64,000 nucleotides of DNA. It comes from Cytobacillus sp. NJ13 (GTDB lineage Bacteria; Bacillota; Bacilli; Bacillales; Cytobacillaceae). The DNA lies in the NCBI GenBank assembly GCA_030348385.1, contig JAUCFP010000006.1:3114501-3178500 (forward strand), given 5' to 3'. Numbering within the stretch: the first letter of the stretch is position 1; every line of letters begins with the position of its first letter. A program made the translations under genes and the position numbers. The notes beneath the pieces were generated by a model, which was not told the DNA's origin, searched no databases, and worked only from the letters and a program-made list of their open reading frames with translations. Of the stretch, positions 46,017-53,861 are shown one piece after another.

Positions 46017-47042
46017 ATGACAGAAGAAAGCCTAGTGCTTGAAACAAAAATTGATGGTTTTGATTTTAATTGGGACCTGGAAAAAGGTCTGTTTAATTTT
46101 GAAGGCGATGATGCAGTCCTATTTTGGATAAAATCCGCCATGAAAAGCTTCTTCGATACGATTGAAGAGATTTCAGGAAAAGAAACTTCCAGCCTTGTAC
46201 TTGAGACCACCGGGTTCAGGCAGGGAATGGTTGTAGGGAAATTTTTCAAGGATTTAAAACTTCCCATAGAAGAAGTGGCTAATATCATACCCAGAATATA
46301 TGCTTCTGCCGGCTGGGGAAAATTCATCATCACTGATTTAGATCCCGCTGCGAAAACCGCCAAGGTCAGAGCAATTGACAGCTGGGAATATAAGATTAAC
46401 AAAGAACAAGGGAAAAACGAGTCTGGAACATTCCTGCCGGGACATTTTGCAGGAATCTTTTCCGCCGTGTTTGGAACAAGCCTTTGGTATAAAAAAGCAG
46501 CTGACCAGTTGGCCGGACAGGATAATACAGAGCTGGATTACTTCCCTTCAAGTGTTACTGTTGAGGAAAATATACACGCTTTGGCGAGGCGCGAAGAATC
46601 AAAAAAAATCAGCGAGCTTGAAAAATTAGTGGAAGACCGGACGATTGAATTAAAGCAGCTTGTTAAAGAAATCTCTTCACCGGTTATTCCTGTCCTGGAT
46701 GGAATCGTTGTTGTCCCTCTTTTGGGAAGATACGATGAATTCCGCTCTGAAGAGCTCGTGGATAAAACGCTTCACAGCCTGCCGAAGCACCAGGCAGATT
46801 GCCTGATTCTGGACCTAACCGGGTTAAATCAATCCATCAGTGCCTATACCGTCGAATTCTTAAGCAAATTGGCAGCTGCAGCTAACCTGATTGGCACCGA
46901 AACCATTCTGGTTGGCATTTCACCAGAACTTGGCACAAAGATTACGGAAACTAATTTTAATCTTTCTAAATTTAACTGCTTCACAAACCTGCAGCACGGC
47001 ATTTATTATGCACTGTCCAAAAAAGGCCGGAAAATCTTTTAA
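46017..47042 (+). CDS. V4R - STAS protein, RsbR-type
   Basis: 341 aa. Residues about 20-185 resemble a V4R (4-vinyl-reductase-like, small-molecule) sensor domain, ending FLPGHFAGIFSAVFGTSLWY. Residues about 185-217 are a coiled coil, and 218-335 are a STAS domain of RsbR type (ISSPVIPVLDGIVVVPLLG, LILDLTGL with Thr268, and ISPELG). RsbR paralogues sit in the stressosome and control sigma-B through RsbT; they differ in the N-terminal sensor. A sigma-B-like promoter precedes it. Thr268 occupies a position like a stressosome phosphorylation site; the second Thr is offset. Whether it joins a stressosome or acts apart is unknown. Confidence 0.8.
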   Translation: MTEESLVLETKIDGFDFNWDLEKGLFNFEGDDAVLFWIKSAMKSFFDTIEEISGKETSSLVLETTGFRQGMVVGKFFKDLKLPIEEVANIIPRIYASAGWGKFIITDLDPAAKTAKVRAIDSWEYKINKEQGKNESGTFLPGHFAGIFSAVFGTSLWYKKAADQLAGQDNTELDYFPSSVTVEENIHALARREESKKISELEKLVEDRTIELKQLVKEISSPVIPVLDGIVVVPLLGRYDEFRSEELVDKTLHSLPKHQADCLILDLTGLNQSISAYTVEFLSKLAAAANLIGTETILVGISPELGTKITETNFNLSKFNCFTNLQHGIYYALSKKGRKIF

Positions 47043-47048
47043 TAACGG

Positions 47049-47089
47049 AAAAAGCTGACTCCGCATCAGGCGGGAAGTCAGCTTTTTTG
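47049..47089 (+). terminator. Intrinsic terminator
   Basis: AAAGCTGACT/AGTCAGCTTT stem followed by a T-run. Confidence 0.88.
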
Positions 47090-47090
47090 A

Positions 47091-47222
47091 GTTAAATGTG
47101 CAAAAAAATGTCTGAATCAGTAATTTATGTGCGAATAACCAGGATTTGTGTGCGGATAAAAATTTTTATGTGCGCATAGCCTTGTTTTAAGTGCGGATAA
47201 TTTTATTTATGTGCGTACAGGT
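47091..47222. repeat. Phased 20-21 bp intergenic array (locus D)
   Basis: The clearest of the arrays. GTGCGNATAA-like cores start at 47129, 47150, 47170, 47191 and 47211, spacings of 21, 20, 21 and 20 bp, with an earlier GTGCAAAA at 47098. Each core is preceded by an AT-rich TTTAT-like stretch. It lies between the terminator of the STAS gene and the stop of the phosphoesterase gene. Confidence 0.75.
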
Positions 47223-47235
47223 TCTTATCAGTTGA

Positions 47236-47988
47236 TTATACTTTCTTAGGCCCCCCCCTATATTGCGCTTCACGCAACTCGAGCGCGTAGGCCTCAAGAT
47301 TCGGCATTCCCATATCCTTGGCAATGCTTATTTCCTTTTCAATATCATAAGGAACCCGGACAATTTCGATTGAGAAAGGCGCAGCCTCTTTCGATAAATA
47401 TTCCCCATGCAAAATGGCATAGGTTGCCTGAGGAATGTCCAGGGAATTCCCAACGCTTCCAGCATTGAATAGTGTCCTTTGCGGATGAATCGGTTCAATC
47501 AAAGCAGCATGAATATCCCCGTAACCGACAACATCCGGAATTAGTCCCTCCTCTCCGGCATTAATATTTTCTGTATTCTCAAACATAGCGAGCTTTTCTT
47601 CATAAGAATCCCGCATTGGCACAACCCGATGATAAATGCTTTTGGCGGAAGCATGGTAGAGCCTGACATATTTGCCGCTCATATAAAAATCGTGATGAAA
47701 CGGCAGTGTTCCTAAATAGGCTAACGCCTCTTCCCCCAGCTGTCTCTGATGCCATTGCCCCTCTTCAAAGTCCAGCGGCTTCTGCATGAAATCATCCCAA
47801 TTTCCGAGGAGGACCACTTCACAGGTTTCTTTTATCCTTTCAACGGCTTTAAGGGAGTTGGGACCTTTCCCTATCAAATCACCCAGGCAAAATATAATCT
47901 CAATTCCTCGTTCGCGGATATTGTCCAGCACCGCCTCCAGAGCTGTGATATTTCCATGAATATCAGAAATTATGGCTACTTTCCCCAT
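47236..47988 (-). CDS. Metallophosphoesterase (YfcE/DevT-like)
   Basis: 250 aa calcineurin-like phosphoesterase. Dimetal motifs in order: AIISDIHGNITALEAVL, FCLGDLIGKGPNS, VVLLGNWDDF and a later VGYGDIHAALIEP, then NAGSVGNSLD. In most relatives the NWD motif is GNHD and the late motif is GHTH. Here they read GNWD and GYGDIH, as in the DevT/Saf-like subgroup, so the metal site may differ. Substrate unknown. The C-terminal codons contain eight consecutive G (47251-47258 region), a possible slippage site. GGAGGAGAC precedes the ATG. Confidence 0.85.
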   Translation of the reverse strand: MGKVAIISDIHGNITALEAVLDNIRERGIEIIFCLGDLIGKGPNSLKAVERIKETCEVVLLGNWDDFMQKPLDFEEGQWHQRQLGEEALAYLGTLPFHHDFYMSGKYVRLYHASAKSIYHRVVPMRDSYEEKLAMFENTENINAGEEGLIPDVVGYGDIHAALIEPIHPQRTLFNAGSVGNSLDIPQATYAILHGEYLSKEAAPFSIEIVRVPYDIEKEISIAKDMGMPNLEAYALELREAQYRGGPKKV

Positions 47989-48156
47989 GCATGTCTCCTC
48001 CTTACTATCCTTAATTTATTTCTCCAAAACATCCAAGCTTCCTCTAACAATTGGAAAAAACAAAATTTGATTTTTCCCTGTACCACCATTACATTAGAAA
48101 TATGGTAAAATAACAGCATGCCAAAACCAACATTACATATAGAAGGAGTAGGATTT

Positions 48157-49089
48157 ATGTCAAAAGTATTTGTATTCGGACACAAAAACCCAGACACTGA
48201 CTCAATCTGCTCAGCACTTGCTTATGCAGAATTAAAAAACAAATTAGGCGTTGATGCAGAGCCAATCCGCCTGGGCCAGGTAAATGAGGAAACACAATAT
48301 GCTTTAAATTATTTTAAGGCTGAAGCTCCCCGTCTTGTTGAGGCAGTATCCAAAGAAGCAAGCGAAGTGATTCTTGTGGACCATAACGAATTCCAGCAAA
48401 GCGCTGATGATATCAGAGATGTAAAAATCCTTGAGGTTATTGACCACCACCGCATCGCAAACTTTGAAACAAGCGATCCGCTTTACTACCGCGCAGAGCC
48501 GGTTGGCTGCACAGCAACTATTCTGAACAAAATGTACAAGGAAAACGGAGTAGAAATCAGCAAGGCAACAGCTGGCTTAATGCTTTCGGCTATCATTTCC
48601 GATTCTTTGCTGTTCAAATCTCCTACATGCACAGATCAGGACGTTGCAGCTGCTCGCGAGCTTGCTGAAATCGCGGGAGTAAACGCTGAAGAATTTGGGC
48701 TGGAAATGCTTAAAGCAGGAGCAGATTTAAGCAAGAAGAGCGTGAAAGAGCTGATCTCCCTTGACGCAAAGGAATTCCAAATGGGAAGCTATAAAACAGA
48801 AATCGCTCAGGTTAATGCTGTGGACCTAAATGACGTATTAAGCCGCCAGGAAGAATTGGAAGCTGTCATTACTGAAAATATCAATAACAAAGAGCTTGAT
48901 CTTTTTGTTTTTGTTTTAACTGACATCCTTAACAACGACTCAGTTGCCATCTCTCTTGGCAAAGAAGCTGCAGCAGTTGAAAAAGCTTATGATGTAACAC
49001 TTGAAAACAACAGTGCCTTATTAAAGGGCGTTGTTTCACGCAAAAAGCAAATCGTACCGCCGCTTACAAACGTATTAGCTGGCAAATAA
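48157..49089 (+). CDS. ppaC: Manganese-dependent inorganic pyrophosphatase PpaC
   Basis: 310 aa family II pyrophosphatase of the DHH superfamily, nearly the length of B. subtilis PpaC (309). It hydrolyses pyrophosphate to phosphate. Metal ligands are His9, Asp13 and Asp15 ([11 protein letters not shown]), Asp75 (VDHNE) and the DHH triad at 96-98. The C-terminal substrate motif reads [12 protein letters not shown]. The start at 48157 has AGAAGGAG upstream; the longer reading is excluded by this site. Terminator directly after. Confidence 0.96.
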   Translation: MSKVFVFGHKNPDTDSICSALAYAELKNKLGVDAEPIRLGQVNEETQYALNYFKAEAPRLVEAVSKEASEVILVDHNEFQQSADDIRDVKILEVIDHHRIANFETSDPLYYRAEPVGCTATILNKMYKENGVEISKATAGLMLSAIISDSLLFKSPTCTDQDVAAARELAEIAGVNAEEFGLEMLKAGADLSKKSVKELISLDAKEFQMGSYKTEIAQVNAVDLNDVLSRQEELEAVITENINNKELDLFVFVLTDILNNDSVAISLGKEAAAVEKAYDVTLENNSALLKGVVSRKKQIVPPLTNVLAGK

Positions 49090-49095
49090 GACAGA

Positions 49096-49124
49096 AGCAG
49101 TGCCGCACCTGGCACTGCTTTTTA
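49096..49124 (+). terminator. Intrinsic terminator of ppaC
   Basis: AGCAGTGCC/GGCACTGCT stem followed by TTTTT. Confidence 0.9.
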
Positions 49125-50189
49125 CTTATCCAATAAAGCTTCTGTCCCCTTAACAAGCTTTATCATCAGCTCCTTAACTGTCACCTTTTCAGCCAGTCTC
49201 AATCCCTGTCCAGCCCATAATGACATAAACTCCGGCCGCTCCAGCTTGGCTGCCTGCTTTCGGATAGGGGCTGTCATATCATTCTGCAATGGATAAGGTA
49301 ATGCCTGCAGACCCTTCATCTCTACCATGAACCTGTTGCGAATCCCTCTTGCAAGCTTTCCGGAAAATGCTTTCGTAACAGCTGTTTGATCTTCCCTTGC
49401 ATTTAATAGTGCGTGCTTGTACAGTGAGTGAGCCCCGCTTTCCCTGCATGTAAGAAAAGCTGTTCCCAGCTGGGCTCCTGCTGCGCCAAGTATCATAGCC
49501 GCAGCAATACCGCGGGCATCCATTATTCCCCCTGCCGCAGCTACAGGACAGCCAACCGCATCTGCTGCCTGTGGTATTAGAGCCATGGAACCGATAAGCC
49601 CGCTTTCTTCGCTGTGGAAAGTTCCACGGTGCCCCCCGGCTTCAACCCCTTGAGCAACAATCACATCTGCGCCAGCCTCTTCCCATTCTACTGCTTCATT
49701 TACATTGGTTGCAGTTCCAATAATAATCGTACCCTGTTTCTTTAATTCAGAAATAATGGAAGAATCAGGTATGCCAAATGTAAAGCTGCAAACAGGCACC
49801 CGTTCTTCCATCAAAACATCAAGCTGTTTACTGTATAAATCAACATAATCCTTTTCTGGCAGTGAAGGTTTTTCCTTCATACCAAGCTCACTGCCGTATC
49901 CGGCGAGTACATCCTCCATGCTGCTGATTTCCTCTGCATCCGCCGAAGCCTCACTATCCGGAACAAAGAGATTGATGCCAAATGGCTTATCTGTCAGCTT
50001 CCGAATCCGTTTTATATCGTTCCTTATTTCATCTGAACTCATATAGCCTGCACCCATATTTCCAAGTCCTCCACAATTGGACACCGCGCTGATTAATTCC
50101 GGCGTTGTCATCCCTCCGGCCATAGGAGCCTGGAAAATAGGGTATTTTATATCCATTATCGCAGTTATGGAATTCCGGTTCCATCCCAT
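49122..50189 (-). CDS. Nitronate monooxygenase / FMN-dependent oxidoreductase
   Basis: 355 aa TIM-barrel flavoprotein of the 2-nitropropane dioxygenase family (similar to B. subtilis YrpB). It oxidises alkyl nitronates such as propionate-3-nitronate. Landmarks are IFQAPMAGGMTTPELISAVS at the start, GINLFVPDSEA, VIVAQGVEAGGHRGTF with the active-site His, VAAAGGIMDARGIAAAMILGA for FMN phosphate binding, and TAFLTCRESGA. It is separated by 19 bp from the upstream thioredoxin-like gene, so the two may be co-transcribed. Confidence 0.88.
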   Translation of the reverse strand: MGWNRNSITAIMDIKYPIFQAPMAGGMTTPELISAVSNCGGLGNMGAGYMSSDEIRNDIKRIRKLTDKPFGINLFVPDSEASADAEEISSMEDVLAGYGSELGMKEKPSLPEKDYVDLYSKQLDVLMEERVPVCSFTFGIPDSSIISELKKQGTIIIGTATNVNEAVEWEEAGADVIVAQGVEAGGHRGTFHSEESGLIGSMALIPQAADAVGCPVAAAGGIMDARGIAAAMILGAAGAQLGTAFLTCRESGAHSLYKHALLNAREDQTAVTKAFSGKLARGIRNRFMVEMKGLQALPYPLQNDMTAPIRKQAAKLERPEFMSLWAGQGLRLAEKVTVKELMIKLVKGTEALLDK

Positions 50190-50208
50190 TTAAAACATCC
50201 TTCCGTCT

Positions 50209-50769
50209 TTATTTCCCCAAAACAATAGCATCTATTATACTATCAGCCACAAAATGCCAGATCTTAGAATCCTCCTGATAGGAAGCAGTTAATCTCCTGT
50301 ACATGCCCATTTGTTTGTCCTTAAAGTCTTCAGCATCCTTTGCGGGGAGCTTGCTTCTTTCATCATCAACCATTTCCTGAATCTGTTTGGCACGAGGTCC
50401 CCAAACAGCTTTTTCCTTCCCCTCTTTATCTATAAAAATATAAATGGGTATTGCTCTGGATGTTCCGTTAGTCAAATATTGATCCATCAGCTCAAGGTTC
50501 TGATCCCTCAAAATAAATCGGACTTCCATTCCGGTTTCCTCTGTGATTTTTAATAAAATCGGAATATTCAGCATGGCATCTCCGCACCAATCTTCAGTGA
50601 GTACAATCACTTTGATGCCAGTGTCCCTAAATTCTGCCAATCTTGCTTTCTCTTTTTCTGATAAAGAGAAACGATCGTAAATGCCCATCATTTCATCTTT
50701 ATTTACTTTCATTCCCTCAGTGTATTCTTGAAGTCTTATCCCTTTTTGAAACCAATCCAGTAATTCCAT
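50209..50769 (-). CDS. Thioredoxin-fold protein with single-Cys active site
   Basis: 186 aa. An N-terminal helical part of about 60 residues precedes a thioredoxin fold with VIVLTEDWCGDAMLNIPIL. The usual WCxxC is here WCGDA, so only one redox Cys remains. The cis-Pro region reads SRAIPIYIFIDKEG. It could act as a bacilliredoxin-like or non-redox thioredoxin; the substrate is unknown. The start at 50769 has AAGGAG 9 nt upstream; the longer reading is not supported. It lies just upstream of the nitronate monooxygenase gene. Confidence 0.78.
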   Translation of the reverse strand: MELLDWFQKGIRLQEYTEGMKVNKDEMMGIYDRFSLSEKEKARLAEFRDTGIKVIVLTEDWCGDAMLNIPILLKITEETGMEVRFILRDQNLELMDQYLTNGTSRAIPIYIFIDKEGKEKAVWGPRAKQIQEMVDDERSKLPAKDAEDFKDKQMGMYRRLTASYQEDSKIWHFVADSIIDAIVLGK

Positions 50770-50902
50770 TAATAAACACTCCTTTTTTTCTAAATACCTA
50801 ATTACTAATTCTGTATGGCTCCCCATCATTCCTTCTGTTTGCTGCTGCCGAATTTTGCAGAAAAACATCTTTTCCTGGGAAATTAGACAAGGAGGCTGTC
50901 GG

Positions 50903-50939
50903 CAAAAAACGAAGGCCGGCGAAAAACGGCCAGCCTTGT
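50903..50939 (-). terminator. Intrinsic terminator
   Basis: AAGGCTGGCC/GGCCGGCCTT-like stem with GTTTTTT on the minus strand, after the ABC permease gene. Confidence 0.75.
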
Positions 50940-50941
50940 CA

Positions 50942-51649
50942 TCAATCCATCATTCGTTTTTTGTAAACGGCGATCACGAGAGCAAACACAGCAGCAGTCC
51001 ATACAATTATTGCTGCCAGATGGAACCATACATCCGCTAGGCCAGCCCCCGCTTCAACCTGATTAGCCAACTCAATCAGCTGCAGATTCGGCAAATACTC
51101 AATAAATTTTAAAACAGGATATTTTTCTATAAAAGGGGTCAAGAACGAGCCAAAGGAAAAAATCATCATAATGGGCAAAATAACAACCGATGCTTCCATG
51201 ACGGATTTTGTCAGCAGCCCAAGCAATGTTCCAATTCCAATGTAGAAGACAGCAGATAGAATAATAGCCATACCAACTATTATTAGATTATCAGGATTAT
51301 AACCTGTTAAAAATGCCGCGATTATGATGACGGCAATGGTGCTTATAAAACTCAATAAACTTTTCCCAAATAATATCTCCAGGGTACTTGCAGGAGACAG
51401 CATAAGTCCCCTTAATGTATTTTTCTCTTTTTCCTCAGCAATTAGTGAACACTGCACATAGGCTGCTACCAAACTAAAAATCATATTGATGACCATATAA
51501 TGTGCATCGATGCCCTCAATTCCCATGCGTCCATAAATTGCGGCCATAACAAGGGGCAGGAAGACAGTAGTAGAAACATATAAATTTTTTGAAACATCTT
51601 TATAATCCTTATATAAGATGGCCATAGATCGTTTCATTGAAAAAGTCAT
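50942..51649 (-). CDS. ABC-2 type transporter permease
   Basis: 235 aa with six hydrophobic segments (about 25-42, 50-68, 95-115, 125-150, 155-175 and 208-228). EEKEKNTLRGLMLSP after segment 2 is the typical ABC-2 coupling region. It overlaps the ATPase gene by 4 bp (ATGA), so the two form an exporter made of one permease dimer and one ATPase dimer. The substrate is unknown; such two-gene exporters near LytTR regulators often handle peptides or antibiotics. Confidence 0.87.
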   Translation of the reverse strand: MTFSMKRSMAILYKDYKDVSKNLYVSTTVFLPLVMAAIYGRMGIEGIDAHYMVINMIFSLVAAYVQCSLIAEEKEKNTLRGLMLSPASTLEILFGKSLLSFISTIAVIIIAAFLTGYNPDNLIIVGMAIILSAVFYIGIGTLLGLLTKSVMEASVVILPIMMIFSFGSFLTPFIEKYPVLKFIEYLPNLQLIELANQVEAGAGLADVWFHLAAIIVWTAAVFALVIAVYKKRMMD

Positions 51650-52494
51650 GCTAATTTCCTCCCTGTTACTTCTACAAAAATATCTCCTAAAGTCGGTTCG
51701 TTCGAGTAGATTGAAACAATTTTATTTCCAGACATGTAATCATACACAGTTTGTGCTCCGCCAGGTCCTTTACCAACAATTACTTTGCTCCCATCGGTCA
51801 GCTCAACAGTCAATGTATGATCGGCAAATTTCCGGCGAAGCGCTTTAGGTGAATCCAGCAATTGAATAGCCCCATTATTTAAGAACGCAACGCGGTCACA
51901 TAGCGTTTCAGCCTCATTCATATCGTGCGTGGTCAAAAAGATCGTGGTTCCTTTTTCTTTTAAGTCCTTTAAGCCTTTATATATATGTTTTGTATTTACT
52001 GGATCAAGTGCCGAAGTCGGTTCATCAAGAAACAGCAGCTCAGGCTGATGCAAGAATGCCCTTGCCAGTGTCACACGCTGAGTCATCCCTTTTGATAGTT
52101 TAGAAACAGCCTTCTTCTTTTCATCTATTAAATTGACCATGCCCAAAACCTCATCAATCCTCTTATCCGGTACATCATAAAGATCACAGTACAGCTTCAA
52201 ATTATCATAAATTGTTAAACGGCTATATAAACCGCTATTATCAGTCAGAATTCCGATTTTCTTACGGTATTCTTCTTTCTTCAGATTGGAAGCATTAACC
52301 CCAAATACTAAAGCCTCCCCATCTGTCTGAGCTAATTGAGCGGTTAAGATTTTAATGGTAGTTGTTTTGCCGGATCCGCTTGGACCTAAAAACCCAAAAG
52401 TCTCTCCCTTTTTTACATTAAATGATACATCTTCCAGTGCCGGTTTGTCTGAAAAGTATTTTGCTAATGATTTGACCTCAATGATATTTTCCAT
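51646..52494 (-). CDS. ABC transporter ATP-binding protein
   Basis: 282 aa. Walker A GPSGSGKTT (about 41-49), signature LSKGMTQRVTLARA, Walker B LLFLDEPTSALDP and switch His in LTTHDMNEAETLC are all intact. The C-terminal 70 residues are the extra domain seen in antibiotic-type exporters. The start at 52494 has GGAGG 6 nt upstream; the longer reading adds a basic non-conserved tail. It is coupled to the permease gene downstream and preceded by the ABC-LytTR regulator gene on the same strand. Confidence 0.92.
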   Translation of the reverse strand: MENIIEVKSLAKYFSDKPALEDVSFNVKKGETFGFLGPSGSGKTTTIKILTAQLAQTDGEALVFGVNASNLKKEEYRKKIGILTDNSGLYSRLTIYDNLKLYCDLYDVPDKRIDEVLGMVNLIDEKKKAVSKLSKGMTQRVTLARAFLHQPELLFLDEPTSALDPVNTKHIYKGLKDLKEKGTTIFLTTHDMNEAETLCDRVAFLNNGAIQLLDSPKALRRKFADHTLTVELTDGSKVIVGKGPGGAQTVYDYMSGNKIVSIYSNEPTLGDIFVEVTGRKLA

Positions 52495-52603
52495 TTTTAT
52501 CCTCCTATGCAGATACGATTCGTTTTCTTTATGCATTCATCATAATCCATAGAGAAAACCCCCACACTATCTTCAAGATGAAAAGAGCTAAATGGAGGTT
52601 GAA

Positions 52604-52625
52604 TGGAACACTACAGAGGTGGAAC
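52604..52625. promoter_or_regulatory. Candidate operator upstream of the ABC exporter
   Basis: Two direct copies of TGGAAC at 52604-52609 and 52620-52625 with a related TGGAGG at 52593, just after the end of the LytTR gene and before the ABC genes. LytTR proteins bind direct repeats, so this is a possible target. It is weak evidence only. Confidence 0.25.
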
Positions 52626-52630
52626 GGAGC

Positions 52631-53695
52631 TTATCTTAACCCCAGCATTTCTTTTAACTCCGCCATTTTCCCTTTTGATAAAGGGATTGATGATTTAGAA
52701 GCATCATTGAGCACCAGTGTAAAACTATTTCTCGTCCATGTCACAACCTCCCGGACCTTCTGCAAATTAACAATATAGGACCGGTGACATCTGAAGAAGC
52801 CATAGGGGTGCAGTTTTCTTTCCAGCTCTGCCAGTGTAAATACACTTGGATACACTTCACCTTTTATAAAAATATTGGATTGGCCATCGCTGCTTTCAAT
52901 GTAATCAATTTCAGGCGGGTCGAATAATACGATTTTATCATTTACTTTTGTGGGGATTTTCTCGAAGCGAACGGGCTGTACCGCTGGCGTTTCTTCATTC
53001 AGCAGACCAGCATGCTGTTCCTGGGCCGCTGCTGTTTCTGCTGTATCCGCTTCATCCTGTAAAACGTCAAGCTCCTGCAGACCGGTTTCACCAAGCCTAT
53101 AAACCTTGTTGGTCACTGCAAGAGCACTCTCCAAATTACCAGTTAGTATTAAAACACCTTTCCCATTTTGGCAAAGTTTCCTTATCAGTTTTATGAAGAC
53201 ACGCTTTGTTTCCAAATCAATATTTTGGTCAGGCTCTTCAAAAATATACAATGCAGGGTTCTGAAAAAGCATACGGCCAAAATGGACACGTCTTTTTTGT
53301 GAATAGGACAATTTTCTAACCTGTTGATTTCGCTCTGCATCCAGCTGAACAGCACGCAGCCCTTCTTCTATTGATATTTCCGATCCAAATAGGTTCTTAT
53401 AAAATGAGAAGTTTTCCTTCGCCGTTAATCTTTCATATAGCCCGTCATTTAAAGAGAAGATTCCAATGTCCGCCAAAAATTTGCGTTTGTCTATCGCCGC
53501 ACTAATTTCGTTAACCCTTATTTCTCCATTGGAAATCGGCATTGACCCCATGAACATACTCAATAATACATTCCTTACATTTGTATTTGTATGAACTGCT
53601 GCGGCCTCGCCTGCTGAGACCTCTAGACTAAATGGAGGAAATACAACAGTATGTTCATCATGCTCTTCTAAATTTGTTATTTTTAAAATGGCCAC
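52631..53695 (-). CDS. Degenerate ABC ATPase - LytTR DNA-binding fusion regulator
   Basis: 354 aa. Residues about 1-215 follow the ABC ATPase fold, but the Walker A Lys loop is lost (VSAGEAAAVHTNTNVRN where GxxGxGKST is expected). The signature is LSYSQKRRVHFGRML, the Walker B Glu survives in YIFEEPDQNID, and the switch His is absent (LILTGNLES). An Ala/Glu-rich linker follows (about 215-245). Residues about 255-352 are a LytTR DNA-binding domain (IDYIESSDGQSNIFI, FFRCHRSYIVNLQKVREV, IPLSKGKMAELKEML). It probably senses or docks to the neighbouring exporter and controls its transcription. Confidence 0.85.
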   Translation of the reverse strand: MAILKITNLEEHDEHTVVFPPFSLEVSAGEAAAVHTNTNVRNVLLSMFMGSMPISNGEIRVNEISAAIDKRKFLADIGIFSLNDGLYERLTAKENFSFYKNLFGSEISIEEGLRAVQLDAERNQQVRKLSYSQKRRVHFGRMLFQNPALYIFEEPDQNIDLETKRVFIKLIRKLCQNGKGVLILTGNLESALAVTNKVYRLGETGLQELDVLQDEADTAETAAAQEQHAGLLNEETPAVQPVRFEKIPTKVNDKIVLFDPPEIDYIESSDGQSNIFIKGEVYPSVFTLAELERKLHPYGFFRCHRSYIVNLQKVREVVTWTRNSFTLVLNDASKSSIPLSKGKMAELKEMLGLR

Positions 53696-53814
53696 TTCTA
53701 ATCACCTGGTTTTTTTAGATTTCATACCTGTAATTATAACGCTGAAGGACATGTAAAATATAGCTTTTCCTGGGAAATAATAGGGGTATTTGTCGAATGA
53801 CAGTTATTCTTCAA

Positions 53815-53855
53815 ACAAAAAAGGGGCATGAAACCGAATGATTTCATACCCCGAT
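53815..53855 (-). terminator. Intrinsic terminator of gatCAB
   Basis: GGGGTATGAAA/TTTCATGCCCC stem followed by six T on the minus strand. Confidence 0.9.
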
Positions 53856-53861
53856 ATATAG

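Noticed and set aside
47091..47222. CRISPR array
   Set aside because: The regular repeats have no unique spacers of 30 bp or more, units are degenerate at 20-21 bp, and no cas genes are in the window.
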